From assembly GCA_964030475.1 (NCBI GenBank), contig CAXIPT010000004.1, positions 333,068 through 397,067 on the forward strand: a stretch of 64,000 nt of DNA, written 5' to 3'. How positions within the stretch are numbered: position 1 is the stretch's first letter; each line of letters starts with the position of its first letter. The DNA is from Tethya wilhelma. Lineage: Eukaryota; Porifera; Demospongiae; Tethyida; Tethyidae. The position numbers and the translations under genes were made by a program. Shown here piece after piece: positions 11,792-24,349 of this stretch. The notes below the pieces were generated by a model, which was not told where the DNA came from, did no database searches, and saw nothing but the letters and a program-made list of their open reading frames with translations.

Positions 11792-12381
11792 ATAATCCTA
11801 AGCAATTGAAAGTACACACAAAATGTATTATACCAACATGCTATTTTTAATGCACGTGCACTGAGTAATGATCTTACAATTGGAAAATGACGTGACATCA
11901 TACTAGAACAGATCTTTTGGCAAGCCGTTCTGTAGTGTTATTACGGCTGCTTTTGGCATTGTGTCAAAACTTATCACTTATCCTTCCTGATCTTACAACT
12001 TTTTCTACAAGATACACTGGTTTTCCATGACCGCAACACTCCATTATTGTAAATGCTCTGTCCAGCTTGATGGGAGAGATAGGGATAAGTTACATAACGA
12101 TATTGTACTGAGTAATTGTAATATTATTTTACGAAGTGTGCATATTTCAACTGAAAGCTGGGCCAGTTTGACATTACCACTTGATAGCTGTACATGTGAC
12201 TCATCACTGCAGATTGAAAAAATCAGACAGCCAGAAAAAGACAAAGCTTATCTATTTACCAGCCTTGGTTGTCAACCTTTCTTTTGGTAGTACGTATACG
12301 TACATGAATGCCCCAGATGCAAGAAACTCACCAAACTTGGACAGACTCAGAGACACAGACCGAGACAGTGAAAAGCAACAA
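11293..12381 (-). repeat. Long inverted repeat, arm B
   Basis: Reverse complement of 2036-3117, nearly identical by eye and containing the complementary (CA)n tract near 11761-11789. It begins exactly after the N at 11292. The contig was therefore either placed in the wrong orientation or is a real inverted copy. Confidence 0.8.
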
Positions 12382-14313
12382 GAAGAACACAACCTGAGAT
12401 ATGAGTATAAGTTCACCAGCCTTGGTTGTCAACCTTTCTTTTGCTAGTACGTACATGAATGCCCCAGCAAAGGCTATTTATTAGTTGTTTAGTGTTACGA
12501 GTCCTAAACTAATTAATAGACATATGAACTTTACTCCCTTATAAATTGACATTGGTACCTACCACACTTCAAGTCGAGCCGAGTCACTAAAGAATGAAAT
12601 TTCAAGTGCATTTATTCTTGCAAGTGGAACTGCATGCTAATTAGGCTGAATGTGAGCGTGACTGACGACTATACTGTTTATACTCAATGATTATTGGTGC
12701 ATGGTCAGGCATCTTATAGTTATACCCTTCATGATATTAAATGAAATGAGAGTCTGAGAAATAGTCACCTTTTAGACAGGCAGACAGGCTGGGGATACCA
12801 TTCATGACCATGCAGTAAAGTCTCATAGTTTATGGACCAGTTTTTATTCCACACATTTATTGTAAACTTTGGCACCTTCTCTCGTGAGTGCTTCTTCCCT
12901 CCTTCTATCCCTGGAGGAAAATGGAGCTTGTTCACTTCAGTTTCCCTTCACTTGTTCAATTTTTAATGCACTCTAAGACTAACACTAGTGCCACCTACTC
13001 ATGTATGTAATGTGATATTCTGGAGGCATCTTAATCAACGAACAATAAATGGTCGATATAATGATCAATCAAATAACACTTCAGTTTGCCCTCTCGTGTG
13101 TTTTTATTACTTGCTCTCTTTCTTGCATTTTTTAATAATATTCTCTTTACCAACTCCTTCAATAATTATCCAGCTCTTGCCACTGCTGTTATTACGTGGA
13201 GACCTGCACTGCCTTAAAATTGCTGTCTGGTCCAACTCTCATATTCAATTGCTTGTAGTATATTGGCTGTTGGGACCCAGCTCACTGGAGCATGCATATG
13301 TTTGCTAGAGGTAAGATTACCTCATGGCCTGTCTTCTCTTTGGGCTAGTTAGCTTTGATCTGTGAGAGGCTTCTCCTGAGCCATGGCTATCCAAATTTGT
13401 AATAGACCTGCAGGAGTAAACATTTTTCAATTGAAAGCTGGCCAGTTTGGTATCACCCTTGATAACTGTGACTCATCACTGCTGGTTAAAAAATTGGCAG
13501 CCAGAAACAGACTTAAAGTAGATCATATATAATCACATACACTACACCTCTTTGATATGTACCAAACATTTTTGAGTCTCGTGTTCAAGGAATCAAAAAA
13601 CTCACAGGCGTTATGTGTTCCATTGTATCAAACCTTCCTCACATAGCCATATGAACCATTTCTATAATGCCACTCACCCTTCACTCGCGTTAACTCTCTG
13701 TCTTCACTGAGTACAGTACTATCACACGCCTATATGGTGTCTGCATGATCCATATGATTGCATGTGGAGATATAATTTACTCACCTGTTGATTTATAACA
13801 GTTTGTGTCAAAACCTGCAAATCTCTAACATTGCAGACCTGGATGAACGTATAAACAGCATTAGAAATAATATATTATTATAGGAAACAAATTCTAATTT
13901 TACAGTTTATTAGAAACTTTATTAAGAGATGCATGGATTAATCCTTTTCAAATTGTTTAGTGTACAAACTTTCTGGGAGGGATGTACGAGACTCATTGGT
14001 CGACAGGGAGCGAGAGGGTGAGAGTCGACTGAGAGAGAGAGAGATCAGTTAATCTTCAAGTTGGAACAGGTTAAGATTGTCAGTGGTAGTGGGATTGCTA
14101 CTGTCATTGGTTTGGTTGACCTAGGTTTCTACGTCTATTGATAAAGGGTCTATTCTATTCTCTGAAGTGAGACAGTTTGGAATGGGAATGGAATAGGTTA
14201 GAATGGCAAATAGTGGAATTGGAATGAGGTAGTAGAAAGCCTTAAGACAAGGTAGAGAAGGCAATATGAACTTGACCAATTGAGTTCGTACGTGCATTTA
14301 GCTATCTACGTCC

Positions 14314-14365
14314 AGACACACACACACACACACACACACGTGCACACACACACACGCACACACAC
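14314..14365. repeat. (CA)n microsatellite
   Basis: An imperfect CA dinucleotide run with GTG and G interruptions, in a stretch with no gene. Confidence 0.9.
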
Positions 14366-14869
14366 AATTGTAAAAATATCAAAGCTCACTTTGTTCACTG
14401 TATTGACTTTGAGGATGTGGCATGTTGTCTAGGCTTAAACTGAGGCCAACAGTCCAGTCCTAGTTGACAGTGATCTTGACACTGTGACTAGTGACTAGAG
14501 GACTTGTGAGTCATAGCCTCGGCCTAGCTGGACATGTGTGGACTTGCCTTTACCATACTAGCCCCTGAGGCTGATTGATGTTCTAGCTTATGACATCTTG
14601 TCGTGATTGAATAGCTGTAGTTTGTAACCATTCGTTTCACACTCTGGTTCCCTTTACGTATTCAATTTTTGTATTACACACTCTGTAAGACTGAATCTTG
14701 CAGCTAGTGATGTACATATGTTCTGGAGATATCAACTAATTACTATGGTCCGTAATGATCAATCAAAGTAATGCTTCAATTTGCGCTCTCGCGTATTTTG
14801 TTTTCATAATAATTATTACGCGCTTCCTAAGACTAGAAAACTTTGGCTCCCCTTGATGGAGTAAAAAAT

Positions 14870-15130
14870 GTTTTTCTTTCTTGTATGAATATTGTTCAAT
14901 AATATTCATAGGGGAAAAAAAAACCAGCAACTAACCTGGCAACAGTATTGGCTGACATTTCAGCTAGTATTGTTGTCAGGTTGGTTGTTTTATCTATTGT
15001 TTAGGTGTATTCTACCAGCAAGGAGAGATGGGGAGGTTATGTCGCAGAATTACTCAAGAAGGATGTACACAGGGAGAAATGAGGAGGTATAATAGAAGAA
15101 ATCTAAAAGTAATAATTGGTATGATGTATG
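14870..15130 (+). repeat. Direct repeat unit, copy 1 (second copy 17437-17725)
   Basis: The unit starts with TTTCTTGTATGAATATTGTTC and ends near GTCACTCTGGATGATGGCTG. It recurs about 2.55 kb downstream with scattered differences. It contains a short open frame but no recognised domain. The neighbouring blocks near 15380-15450 and 16000-16110 also have counterparts, at about 18200-18270 and 18350-18480, so the whole 14.9-16.1 kb stretch is loosely duplicated. Confidence 0.65.
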
Positions 15131-16116
15131 TCACTCTGGATGATGGCTGAGGCACTCTATATGGTGGGTGAGTGTGGGTAAATTCATGCAGGTTAAACGG
15201 TCGGTAACAAACATCAAATTGTCACAGAATCAGTACACAAATCGTCACTGCCCTTCATAGGTATCTAAGTAGTAAATTCACTTAGACATGCACCTGTGAA
15301 TAAATGTATAGTATCTAAAATTTGTATAAGATTTTTACTATACTTTCTATAAAATAATCGTGCTAAAAAAATGTTACGCAGACCGCATGCAAAATTTAGT
15401 GATAATAATAATAATTTCTATGCATGCATTCTTTATCCTCACGCAATGTAGGAAATCGAGATGTTTTGGCAGAGGAAGTGAATAAAGATGTAAGGGGTTG
15501 TAAAATTAATGATACCTTAGTTTTTGTGTGTAGCTTAGTATAATACAAGGAAAGTGAGAGACTCTGAGTTATAATTTGTGGAGAGAAAATGTATAACTAG
15601 TAAATTATTTAAAATTTAAGAGATAAAATGCTTGAGGAACCCATGCAGCTTTTTCATAGCAACCTTCAACCATGCATTTTGTGAGTTAGAAAGCAAATTA
15701 AGACTGATAGATTTTGCTGCAGCTTAGTTGGCCTCTTTCTCTGAAACTGGAGTAGGCCTCTTCTTTAGAGGGCTATCTACCTCCAAAACTTTGCTTCAAA
15801 AACACAGCACTGTACATACTCAAATTACTCATCCATTCGTACTAGTCAACAAAAAAATGTTAGACTTTATATTCTGCAAACCAGTTGATGCACCTTAACG
15901 CTCGTACTCTATGTAAATTATTTGGTGAGGGGAAGTTCGAGAAGGTCATGTAGCACAAGGCTAACGCGACGGTGCATTAACTAAATAAATGTTGTGCATG
16001 TGCTTTGGTGTGTTGGTTTATACACATGCATGTGTGTTGGTTTATTGGTGTATATTGGTGGATCAGTATGTGGGTATTGTTTGAGTTTAACTTTTTTAAT
16101 TTATGCAGGAAGATGG

Positions 16117-16600
16117 TACAGAACACCTGACAGAATCAGTTTACCAAGGTTAAATCTTGGGCTGTCACTATGGATTTTGCTAAACAGAAAAATATCAGAT
16201 TCCCTTTCAGGGTAGGCCTAGATAAAATTAATATAGCTTTTATAAATTATTTGTCCATATTTGCTTTCTTCAATGCCAACTGTTAATCCAGTCTTTTATT
16301 TCTCAATCAAATTACAGGGGAAAAAAACCAAAAAAAAAACAACATTATGATTACATTTTTGTCTTGACTTGACATTTTCATGCGCATTAGCTTGCTCTAA
16401 CTTTTAACTACTTACTCAAGCTTTTTGTAGGGACTAACCACTGAGTATACCAGTCCCCTTGTCCCCCCCCCCAATCTCCTTTTGACTGAGATATATACGT
16501 TATTATTTTTCTCACTTTCTTTATCTCTCTTTTTCACAGAACCAATCTACACCCCAGAGAGTGAGACAAGTAAGTTTGATATTGTTATTCAGTTGGGAAT
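16117..16600 (+). repeat. 484-bp contig-end overlap, copy 1
   Basis: Appears identical to 18671-19154. It ends directly at the N at 16601, while the other copy begins directly after the N at 18670. This is the signature of two overlapping contigs that were not merged. It contains one orphan exon (to about 16210) and a possible short exon near 16541-16571 with an acceptor TTTTTCACAG and a GTAAGT donor. Confidence 0.85.
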
Positions 16601-16624
16601 NAATTAAATCTTTCACTGAATAAA

Positions 16625-17094
16625 GTGCTTGCACAGTTTCTCAACTTGGGGTGCCCCATCCAGTGTGAGTTTGATGGAGGGATATTTCCTCTTCATTTAG
16701 CTACGGTGCAGGAAACCTCGAGCTCAGCTGTGGAGTGTGTAAGAACCCTGCTGGAGTACGGAGCTCATATTGATGCTGTCACACTGCAAAAACTGAGGTG
16801 TGATCCTCACATCAAGGGATGTTGATTTCCCACTTTTTTTCTAGTTTACTAGGCTTTTTACTGAAAATTTACTGAGATTGTCACAAATAGCACACCTTAG
16901 TAGTGTGAGGATCACACCACAGTTTTTACAGTGCAATTCTGACAATAACACTGCTAAGGAGATTGTCGATTGTTGTGTAACATTCAACCGCAAGGAAGAA
17001 CTGCTCCGAGGTGATGACACTGTGGAAACATTTCACTGCAACGTGAGTTTCTCGAAACTCTCCACAATTTTCAAGTCTGCTCAAGCACCCGATC
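16625..17094 (+). pseudogene. Ankyrin-repeat fragment, copy interrupted by a foldback element
   Basis: The plus-strand frame 16625-16780 contains FPLHLATVQETS ... GAHIDAVT and resumes at 16934 with SDNNTAKEIVDCCVTFNRKE. Together they equal the uninterrupted fragment on the minus strand at 7314-7592. A 152-bp inverted-repeat element (16782-16933) separates the halves. The adjoining minus-strand kinase fragment is the inverse of 7050-7313. Confidence 0.6.
16782..16933. mobile_element. Foldback MITE-like insertion with 14-bp plus inverted termini
   Basis: The ends are CACTGCAAAAACTG and CAGTTTTTACAGTG. The inner arms continue with GGTGTGATCCTCAC and GTGAGGATCACACC. The paralogous locus at 7314-7592 lacks this piece and reads straight through from GATGCTGTC to ATTCTGAC, so it is an empty site. 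The element has no coding capacity, and the transposase family is not identifiable from the ends alone. Confidence 0.7.
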
Positions 17095-17272
17095 CTATCT
17101 TGATTCTAGTGAGTGTGATCTCATCTTTGTCCATTCTCCAGTGACGTTGGAACTGTTCAACTTTACCCTCGGCACATTGAGCTCTCTCTTCTAAACCATT
17201 GACTCGTGTTTCGGCATAGGTGGCTCTCCTTCCAACATTAGTGGCTAGTACTTCAGCTAGCATCGGTACCTC
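17095..17272 (-). pseudogene. Coiled coil plus kinase N-lobe fragment, inverted copy
   Basis: The minus frame begins MLAEVLATNVGRRATYAETR and ends in IKIGSGA, matching 7050-7230 on the plus strand with several substitutions. It is not an exact copy, so the locus pair has diverged. The kinase domain stops at the ankyrin junction, as in the other copy. Confidence 0.6.
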
Positions 17273-17436
17273 CTATTGCTTACTTCTTTATGTTTTATGA
17301 AGTAGGACACATGTTAACGTTATTGTACAATCAATTCAAGCCAATAAATAATACCTGAATAAATGCATAGTGTTTTCTAAAATCTTTATCTTTTGGTCCA
17401 ATGTTTGTTCCAATGTTTCGTTCACCATTAGTGGCC

Positions 17437-17725
17437 TTTCTTGTATGAATATTGTTCAATAATATTCATAGAGAAAAAAAACAAAAAAACAGCAACTAAC
17501 CTGGCAACAGTACTGGCTGACATTTCAGCTAGTATTGTTGTCAGGTTGGTTGTTTTATCTATTGTTTAGGTCTATTCTACCAGCAAGAGGAGATGGGGAG
17601 GTATATATATGTCGCAGAATTACTCAAGAAGGATGGACACAGGGAGAAATGAGAGGAGGCAGAATAGAAGGAAATTTAAAAGTAAAAATTGATATGATGT
17701 ATGTCACTCTGGATGATGGCTGAGG
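17437..17725 (+). repeat. Direct repeat unit, copy 2
   Basis: Counterpart of 14870-15130. It differs by small indels, including an inserted TATATA tract. Confidence 0.65.
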
Positions 17726-18622
17726 CCACATTATAATAATGATGAATCAAAGTTTGGAAAATAATTATATCTGGACCAACCCCTAGGTGATGTTGATACC
17801 CTTTTGCTGTCATAACTCTATTGACACAGTCCATGAGCACACCTTTGTGTAGTGATTTTGTGACAATTTGATGTTTGTTACCGACCGTTTAACCTGCATG
17901 AATTTACCCACACACTCACCCACCATATAGAGTGAGTATTGAAGACCTGATAGATATGATTGTGCTAAAAAATTAAGTCAACTCACTAAGAAATCTTCTT
18001 GGGCGGTTGTGTGGCATGGTGCCATCACATATTAATTTAAAGGAATTGAATTCCCTTTTAGGTAGGCGCCAATAAATAATGCTTTTATATTTGTCCATAT
18101 TTCCTTTCTTCAATGCCAGCAATTAAATGGTACATATATAATGCTTTAAAATGCTCTATAATCCAGCCTTGTATTTCTCAATCAAATTGCAAAAAAAAGA
18201 TGAATTCAATGTGACGATAATAATAATAATTTCCATGCATGCATTCTTTATCCTCATGCAAAGTAGGCAATCGAGAAATTCTGGATGGAAGTTGTTCATA
18301 ATTTAAATGAAGACAATATGGTTTGTAAAATTAATGATACCTAGTTTCTGTGTGTGTTGTGTTCATGTGCTTTGGTGTGTTGGTTCATATGCATGCATGC
18401 ATATGCATGTGTATTGGTTTATTGGTGTATAGGTGTATTGGTGGATCAGTGTGTGGGACACTGTGGGTATTGTTTGAGTTTCACAGAGTGGGTGAAAGAA
18501 AAGAAGCTACCCTCCCCCAGTCGGACACTCAGGAGTCTCAACAGCCTCCACTAACCCTCCGCCCAGTCAAAGAAATTTCCGTCACATGTGCAAGTGATTA
18601 TGTATAGTGTTATCAATTTAGC

Positions 18623-18629
<7 letters not shown>

Positions 18630-18669
<40 letters not shown>
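18630..18669. repeat. (CT)n microsatellite at a contig end
   Basis: An uninterrupted CT run ends at the N at 18670. The assembler probably failed to bridge it. Confidence 0.9.
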
Positions 18670-18670
18670 N

Positions 18671-19154
18671 TACAGAACACCTGACAGAATCAGTTTACCA
18701 AGGTTAAATCTTGGGCTGTCACTATGGATTTTGCTAAACAGAAAAATATCAGATTCCCTTTCAGGGTAGGCCTAGATAAAATTAATATAGCTTTTATAAA
18801 TTATTTGTCCATATTTGCTTTCTTCAATGCCAACTGTTAATCCAGTCTTTTATTTCTCAATCAAATTACAGGGGAAAAAAACCAAAAAAAAAACAACATT
18901 ATGATTACATTTTTGTCTTGACTTGACATTTTCATGCGCATTAGCTTGCTCTAACTTTTAACTACTTACTCAAGCTTTTTGTAGGGACTAACCACTGAGT
19001 ATACCAGTCCCCTTGTCCCCCCCCCCAATCTCCTTTTGACTGAGATATATACGTTATTATTTTTCTCACTTTCTTTATCTCTCTTTTTCACAGAACCAAT
19101 CTACACCCCAGAGAGTGAGACAAGTAAGTTTGATATTGTTATTCAGTTGGGAAT
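18671..19154 (+). repeat. 484-bp contig-end overlap, copy 2
   Basis: Appears identical to 16117-16600. See that entry for content. The contig between the two copies (16602-18669) was probably inserted wrongly by scaffolding. Confidence 0.85.
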
Positions 19155-19179
19155 GTTTTTTTTTTTTTTTTTTTTTTTT

Positions 19180-19224
<45 letters not shown>

Positions 19225-19310
19225 TTTTTTTTTTTTTTTTTTTTTTTTTTTGTTTTTTTTTTTTTTTTTTTTTTTTTTTTGGCGTTTTTTTATTTTTAAT
19301 TTAATTTTTT
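19155..19310. repeat. Poly-T tract, probably low-quality sequence
   Basis: Almost pure T with occasional G, A or C over 150 bp. The interruptions look like base-calling noise after a homopolymer. Poly-Phe reading frames here are meaningless. Confidence 0.85.
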
Positions 19311-19526
19311 TGGCTTGAATTTACAATGTGTATTTGTCTTATTTCAGGAACTTCAAACTAATTGCAAATGTAAAGATTGAATTATAATTATACATACGTA
19401 TGTACCATCTTTGCTGATTATAGTGTGATTACAGTCTTGCATGGGAGGGATTCAGCATGATCTGATCTGGGGGTTGTCTGTGCACGTGGTGTTCACATGA
19501 CTGTACAGATCCAGATCGCGTAGATA

Positions 19527-19581
19527 CTGCGCGTGCGCAGTATGAATCACATGCACAGTGACGTGAAACTGCGCATGCTCA
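19527..19581. promoter_or_regulatory. Two NRF-1-like palindromes upstream of the GNAT gene
   Basis: CTGCGCGTGCGCAG at 19527 and CTGCGCATGCTCA at 19569 lie 147 and 105 bp upstream of the ATG at 19674. They match the pattern found upstream of other genes here. Confidence 0.45.
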
Positions 19582-19673
19582 GTGTACGTGTAGGTGTGCA
19601 TCCTCAACTTCGACAAGAATTGATCCCTCTAGTTCATTAGTGAGACAGCAGCAGATATATACCGTACGTAGTC

Positions 19674-20635
19674 ATGATCTGGAAGTTTTTGAGTCAAAGA
19701 TTACCATCTAGAATTAAGCCAAACTGGCTTAGTTCTGTAGTGGTGAATTGGAAGCTGCCTGAAATCAAGCAACTTAGCCGTCACAGTACAGCGACAAAAG
19801 AAATTCCAAATGATCCCAAGTCTCTTTCTCAGGCCTTGGAGAAGCTCTCCTTAGAACTACCAGCTACAACTGTAGCCTATGGTTGTCTGAAGCATGCCAT
19901 TGAGAAGAAGATATCTGCTAGATTCTACACCAATGGGTGGCCTGAGTTTACAACAATCGCCTGTCAAGTTTTCAAACCAAAAGTGTCAGAAGTTGCTGAC
20001 ATTTTTTGCTACTCGAGTTCAAACAATTCTCAGAACATACTACCACTGTTTTTTCAACCGATATCTTGACTTTTGGCCAGTGGCAACTGATTGAAGGACT
20101 GGAAGCACATCATGCTGATAGTCTAGTTGCAGCACTGCAGGAGAAAATCTCAAAAGAAAAGCTGCAAGGAAGTGTAAACGGAGACTACGAAGCAACTCTA
20201 TTTTATTATCCTATCAAACCTATTAAGGTACCGACACTACCTGAAGAGTATGTTGTTGATCGCCTTCAAGTTGGACATGTGGAGGAAATGGTGAAGGATT
20301 TCCCAGCATATCACGAACGAGGAACAGTCAACTTATCCAATTATATCAGAGAATGCGTGAAAAATTTCAATTCTGCTGGAATATTCAAAAGAGGTGACCT
20401 TTCACGACCTCTAGGATGGGGGTACAGCAATGTGTATGGGGGAGGGTGGCATTTTGTCAGTAGTGAGTGCCGAGGGATAGGGGCTTCCAGTGTGGTGAGA
20501 GCGGAGCTGATAAGACAGGCGGTGGAAAAGGGAGCATTCCTTGTTGGTATCTTTGGAAAGGAGTTCACTGGGCTGGCTGAAAAAAGTGGGATGATTAAAC
20601 TCCACGACACAAAGAATGTCTTCCTTGATAATTGA
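19674..20635 (+). CDS. Glycine N-acyltransferase-like GNAT protein, frameshifted
   Basis: The gene is apparently intronless. The 5' part (frame of 19674) encodes a GLYAT-like N-terminal region with LELPATTVAYGCLKHAIEKK and WPEFTTIACQVF. The 3' part, in a different frame from about 20006, encodes WQLIEGLEAHHADSLVAALQ, then VVDRLQVGHVEEMVKDF. It then gives an acetyl-CoA loop of RGxGxS type (SECRGIGASSVV) and stops at 20635. Together they give about 310 residues, near the usual GLYAT length. The frames change between about 20005 and 20050, next to a run of six T (20007-20012), so this is either a sequencing error or a recent inactivating frameshift. Family members transfer acyl groups from acyl-CoA to glycine or related amines; the substrate here is unknown. 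Confidence 0.7.
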
Positions 20636-21346
20636 TGAGCAGTGTACTTAAAGTCTTTGATCGGATAATTGGACATTATTTAGTGATACATTTTAGATCT
20701 GTGAACATGATAGCGTGTTTGTAAAAGAAGAACATGATAAAAATTATTTTTTATAATTTACATGGAAGTTATTTGTATACAGCAGCTTATTTATTGTAAG
20801 TATATTTACTATCGTGTCTGTTCCAGCATAATTATTTATTATGTTTGTTAAATTAAATATTCACGTGGGTATTGTGCATGCGTAGTGTGAATCACGAGTA
20901 GAGCAGCTCAATAATGATATCATTAAGACATTAAAGTCTATATTCGTATTCACTTGAGCATTCAAAATTTCTTCATATATAGCTTGGCCGTATATCAATG
21001 AATTGTGCTATTTTAGATACCATTTGATTGCAAATTTCACGTAGATTCGTTTGGTGCTTTTTAAAAAGCACTACCCCTTACCATTCAAAAGTTACGTGTA
21101 TGCCCCATAGATAAAGTACAGACATTCCATTAACCATAAATGCAGAAAAGTAGTACTTAAGCAAAACCACACTACTTCCTGGGCTCAAGTGAACCGCGAA
21201 TAGACTTTAGTTATATGCATTAACACATGTTATTGAATGTGTTGCAATTACAAACACAGTACACATACTATACTTCAACAGACATGTATACACAATGTGA
21301 CCATGTGTTTGTGACTCAGACTGTTATGTAACATTTAACTGTTGTC
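20636..21346. other. Convergent intergenic region
   Basis: Holds the 3' flanks of the GNAT gene (plus) and the C2orf81 homologue (minus). It is AT-rich, with no further exon seen. Confidence 0.5.
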
Positions 21347-23584
21347 TCATCTCACTAGTGCTGTAGGTGAAGTCACAGATTTGATGGACGAGGGTTTTAT
21401 TGGTCTCAGTTTGTGTCTCGGAGGGGAGGAGGGGGGCTGGAGGGATCTGTGGCGGACGGGACCATGGAGGACCTTGTCCCCCTGGCGAACTGTGACCCCT
21501 GGCTCTGGGTCGATGGTGTCAATCTGTAGATAAAATGAAGATTGAATAGAAAGTATTTGTGCATGTGCAATATCGTTAATAGCCAAAATTTTTATTTGAC
21601 ACATAGATGGACCATTCTGTAAGTATGTAAGTATATATTCACATTCAAATCAAGAAATTTTTGGGCAAAAAAAACTCGTAGACACACAAGCAGATCTTAA
21701 CTTAACTACAACAGCAATAAATAGGTTAACTTCTCTACAAAGGACAGTACTAAAACGTGGATTACTCGGATGTTCCGAACTCTGAGTGCAGCTACAGTGC
21801 CAGTTCACTCACCAGTGCTGGTATGACCAGGCTCTCAGGGAATCTTTTGCTCTCTCTGCCACTGGCTGCAGTCCCTGGGACCCTCCCTTCACCACCAGAC
21901 ATCATGGGGGCACCATGACCATCCATCCCCCCTCCTCTTATTGTGCCCCTCTCGTTGAAACCTAATCTTGGTGCTGGGGGACCTTTGGTGGGAAGTTGAC
22001 GTCGGGATTCATTTCCTCTGTGAGTACAGGTCGTGTTCTTTGGTGTAGTTTTGAGTGTGCGTCGATGTTTAGGACAAGATTTAGTCGGTGGCTTAATAAT
22101 GGTCACCTTGGGATTAACACTGTGGGGAACATGGACAGAATTTGATGGAGAAAATGAATGAAGAGTAAAGATTAAATCACTGTTGTAGCTGGCAACTAAA
22201 CGCACACGCATACATTTAATATTATCTGAGAGAGAGAGAGAGAGAGAGAGAGCTAAATGCATGGGAACAGTAAAGTTTAATGCTTCACACACATACACTG
22301 TGCTAAATTGAAAACACTATACATAGTCACTTACACGTGTGATGGAAACTTCTTTGGGTCCAGTTTCACCATATCCACGACATTTCCATACTCATTGTAA
22401 GTGACTCCCTTCTGAAAGGCAAGCTGAGCGGGCTTCATGTTGAACGGCATGAGGTTCATCCTGTGACGGTGTGAGGGTGTGAGGCTGGTGAAGGATGTGG
22501 GGGTGACGGAGTGGACTGGGGAGGGGTGCTGTAAGAGAGGGAAGGGGAAAAGTGGAGAAAATTGTATGAAAGTCAGAATGATATACAACCATAGATGACA
22601 ATTTTTTTTGCAAAATTCTAAACAAGAAACAAGTTGTAAATACCTAAAGAGTATTCAATATTGCTATAGTTATTGTTATTATACATTATCTATAACAACT
22701 TAATTTTATAATTTAATTCTTTTTCACTCAATACACTCAAGTACTACGATCACTGAATGGCTGCACTAACGTCAACCTACCCTCTCCTCCTGATGACCAG
22801 GGTCTTCCCCCTCATTATCATCTACACCATCCTTCTCTTCCATCGGCCCTCTCTCCAGCACCACCATCCTACCCTTGGTCCCTCGCGGAGCACCAGGACG
22901 AGATCGACGCTGGGTTGACCTGTCCTGATTCCTTTGACCTGAAGGTTGACCACGATGAGACTTAGTAGCAGTGGATCGAGACTTGTTGGAACTGGCAATT
23001 GACGATGATCGTGTCTTGGTGCTAGGATCGGGTCTAGTTTTATCAGTGTCTGGTCTAAAGTGGAAACAGAAATGAAAATCATTTTATCAGTGTGACTCCA
23101 CAAACAGCTAGAGATATTGAAATTAGTTAACAATATTATTGTCAAGTTATAGCGAGAAAACAAACGCTCAAGTAAATACCAGTGAAAAGACATTACTCAC
23201 TGCAGGTTGCTTTCTCGTATCTTGTTTGTTAGGCAGTTAGCAATAACAATGAGAATAGCATTTTATGTGTAGAGTATATACATGTACAGCTAGACTAGCC
23301 TATAACCTATACCTTGTTTGGGTGTCCTCTCTCTCTTCCATTACCTCTCTTGAGAGGACAGTGATGGGGTCGGCAGTGCTCATAGCCGAGAGGAGGCGTG
23401 GCTCCAAGGCCTGTGGGACCACACCCCTTGCCCATGAGTCAATCACAGCAGATGGTGGTTCTAAAGATAAATCACACACACGATAAAAACCATCAAAGGA
23501 ATGTAAATCATTTCTTAGGCAGAGCCTCGGTACCAACCTATAATACTGTCACTGCATCATGCACAGAGATACATGAGCGTACAA

Positions 23585-23622
<38 letters not shown>

Positions 23623-24349
23623 CCTACCATCATCCTCCACCCATGAGGGGTCGTGGGCTGTATCCCTCTCTCCTTCATCACGAGCCAAGAACTGCCACTG
23701 TATGTACACGTGTGATAAAACAATGGCAAGTTATAATTTTTTTACAATGTACATGCCTGCAATTATAACTTAATGTCACAGTTTTACTCCAATGTCACAC
23801 AGTTATAACTCAACCATTGGTTATAACTTTAGCATCATCACCCAGTATTTGAGTTATAACTGTGTCACGTTGAAGTTGAAGTTATAACTAAATCGTGAGG
23901 TGCCTACCAGTACACAGTTATAACTCAGATGTCAACACAAAAGTTGTACAATAACAAACTTACCTCAATGATTTTCAGTAGGCTTTGCTTGGCATCTTGC
24001 ACGGTGTAGGGAAATGCCTGCTTCTCCAGATAGTGGGCATTGATGATGCTGAAGGCTACCTCAAACACCTCATCAACCAGACTGCTAACAGTCTCCACAC
24101 AGTCCTCTTGGGAGAGGACAGAGAGCCTGGGTAGAGAAGAGAGTAAGTATAAGGTTTTTGCATGGATTACAAAGTAAACTCATGTATAAATAGGTATATA
24201 ATTTTTTCATCTTTTTACAGTGCTACAGCATACCAATCATTCTCCGTTATCTTCCCGGATACTATCTCCTTCTGCTCCTGCTGTTCAACCTCCACGACCT
24301 GAGGAGGTGACTTTATCTGTTCCTTCTTTCCTTTGCCTTTGCTGGCCAT
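21347..24349 (-). CDS. C2orf81 homologue, complete 8-exon gene
   Basis: Exons in coding order: 24234-24349, 23964-24126, 23628-23697, 23313-23460, 22781-23054, 22335-22528, 21813-22119 and 21347-21523. All junctions are GT-AG and in phase, giving 482 residues. The N-terminal third carries the diagnostic block FPYTVQDAKQSLLKIIEWQF, then LARDEGE, DPSWVEDDEPPS and DSWARGVVPQ. This matches vertebrate C2orf81 (ITEWRFLARDEGE ... EDEEPSA ... DSWAQGSVP) as I remember it. A later block, YNEYGNVVDMVKLDPKKFP, also fits the family. The middle is basic, Ser/Pro-rich and probably disordered. The function is poorly known; a ciliary role is often suspected but is not shown here. The start is the first ATG (ASKGKGKKEQ follows). 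The first two exons reappear at 29537-29922 in an assembly duplicate. Confidence 0.8.

Noticed and set aside
19036..19318. Poly-phenylalanine frames
   Set aside because: Product of a noisy poly-T tract.
20341..20676. 111-codon minus-strand frame
   Set aside because: Shadow of the GNAT coding strand.
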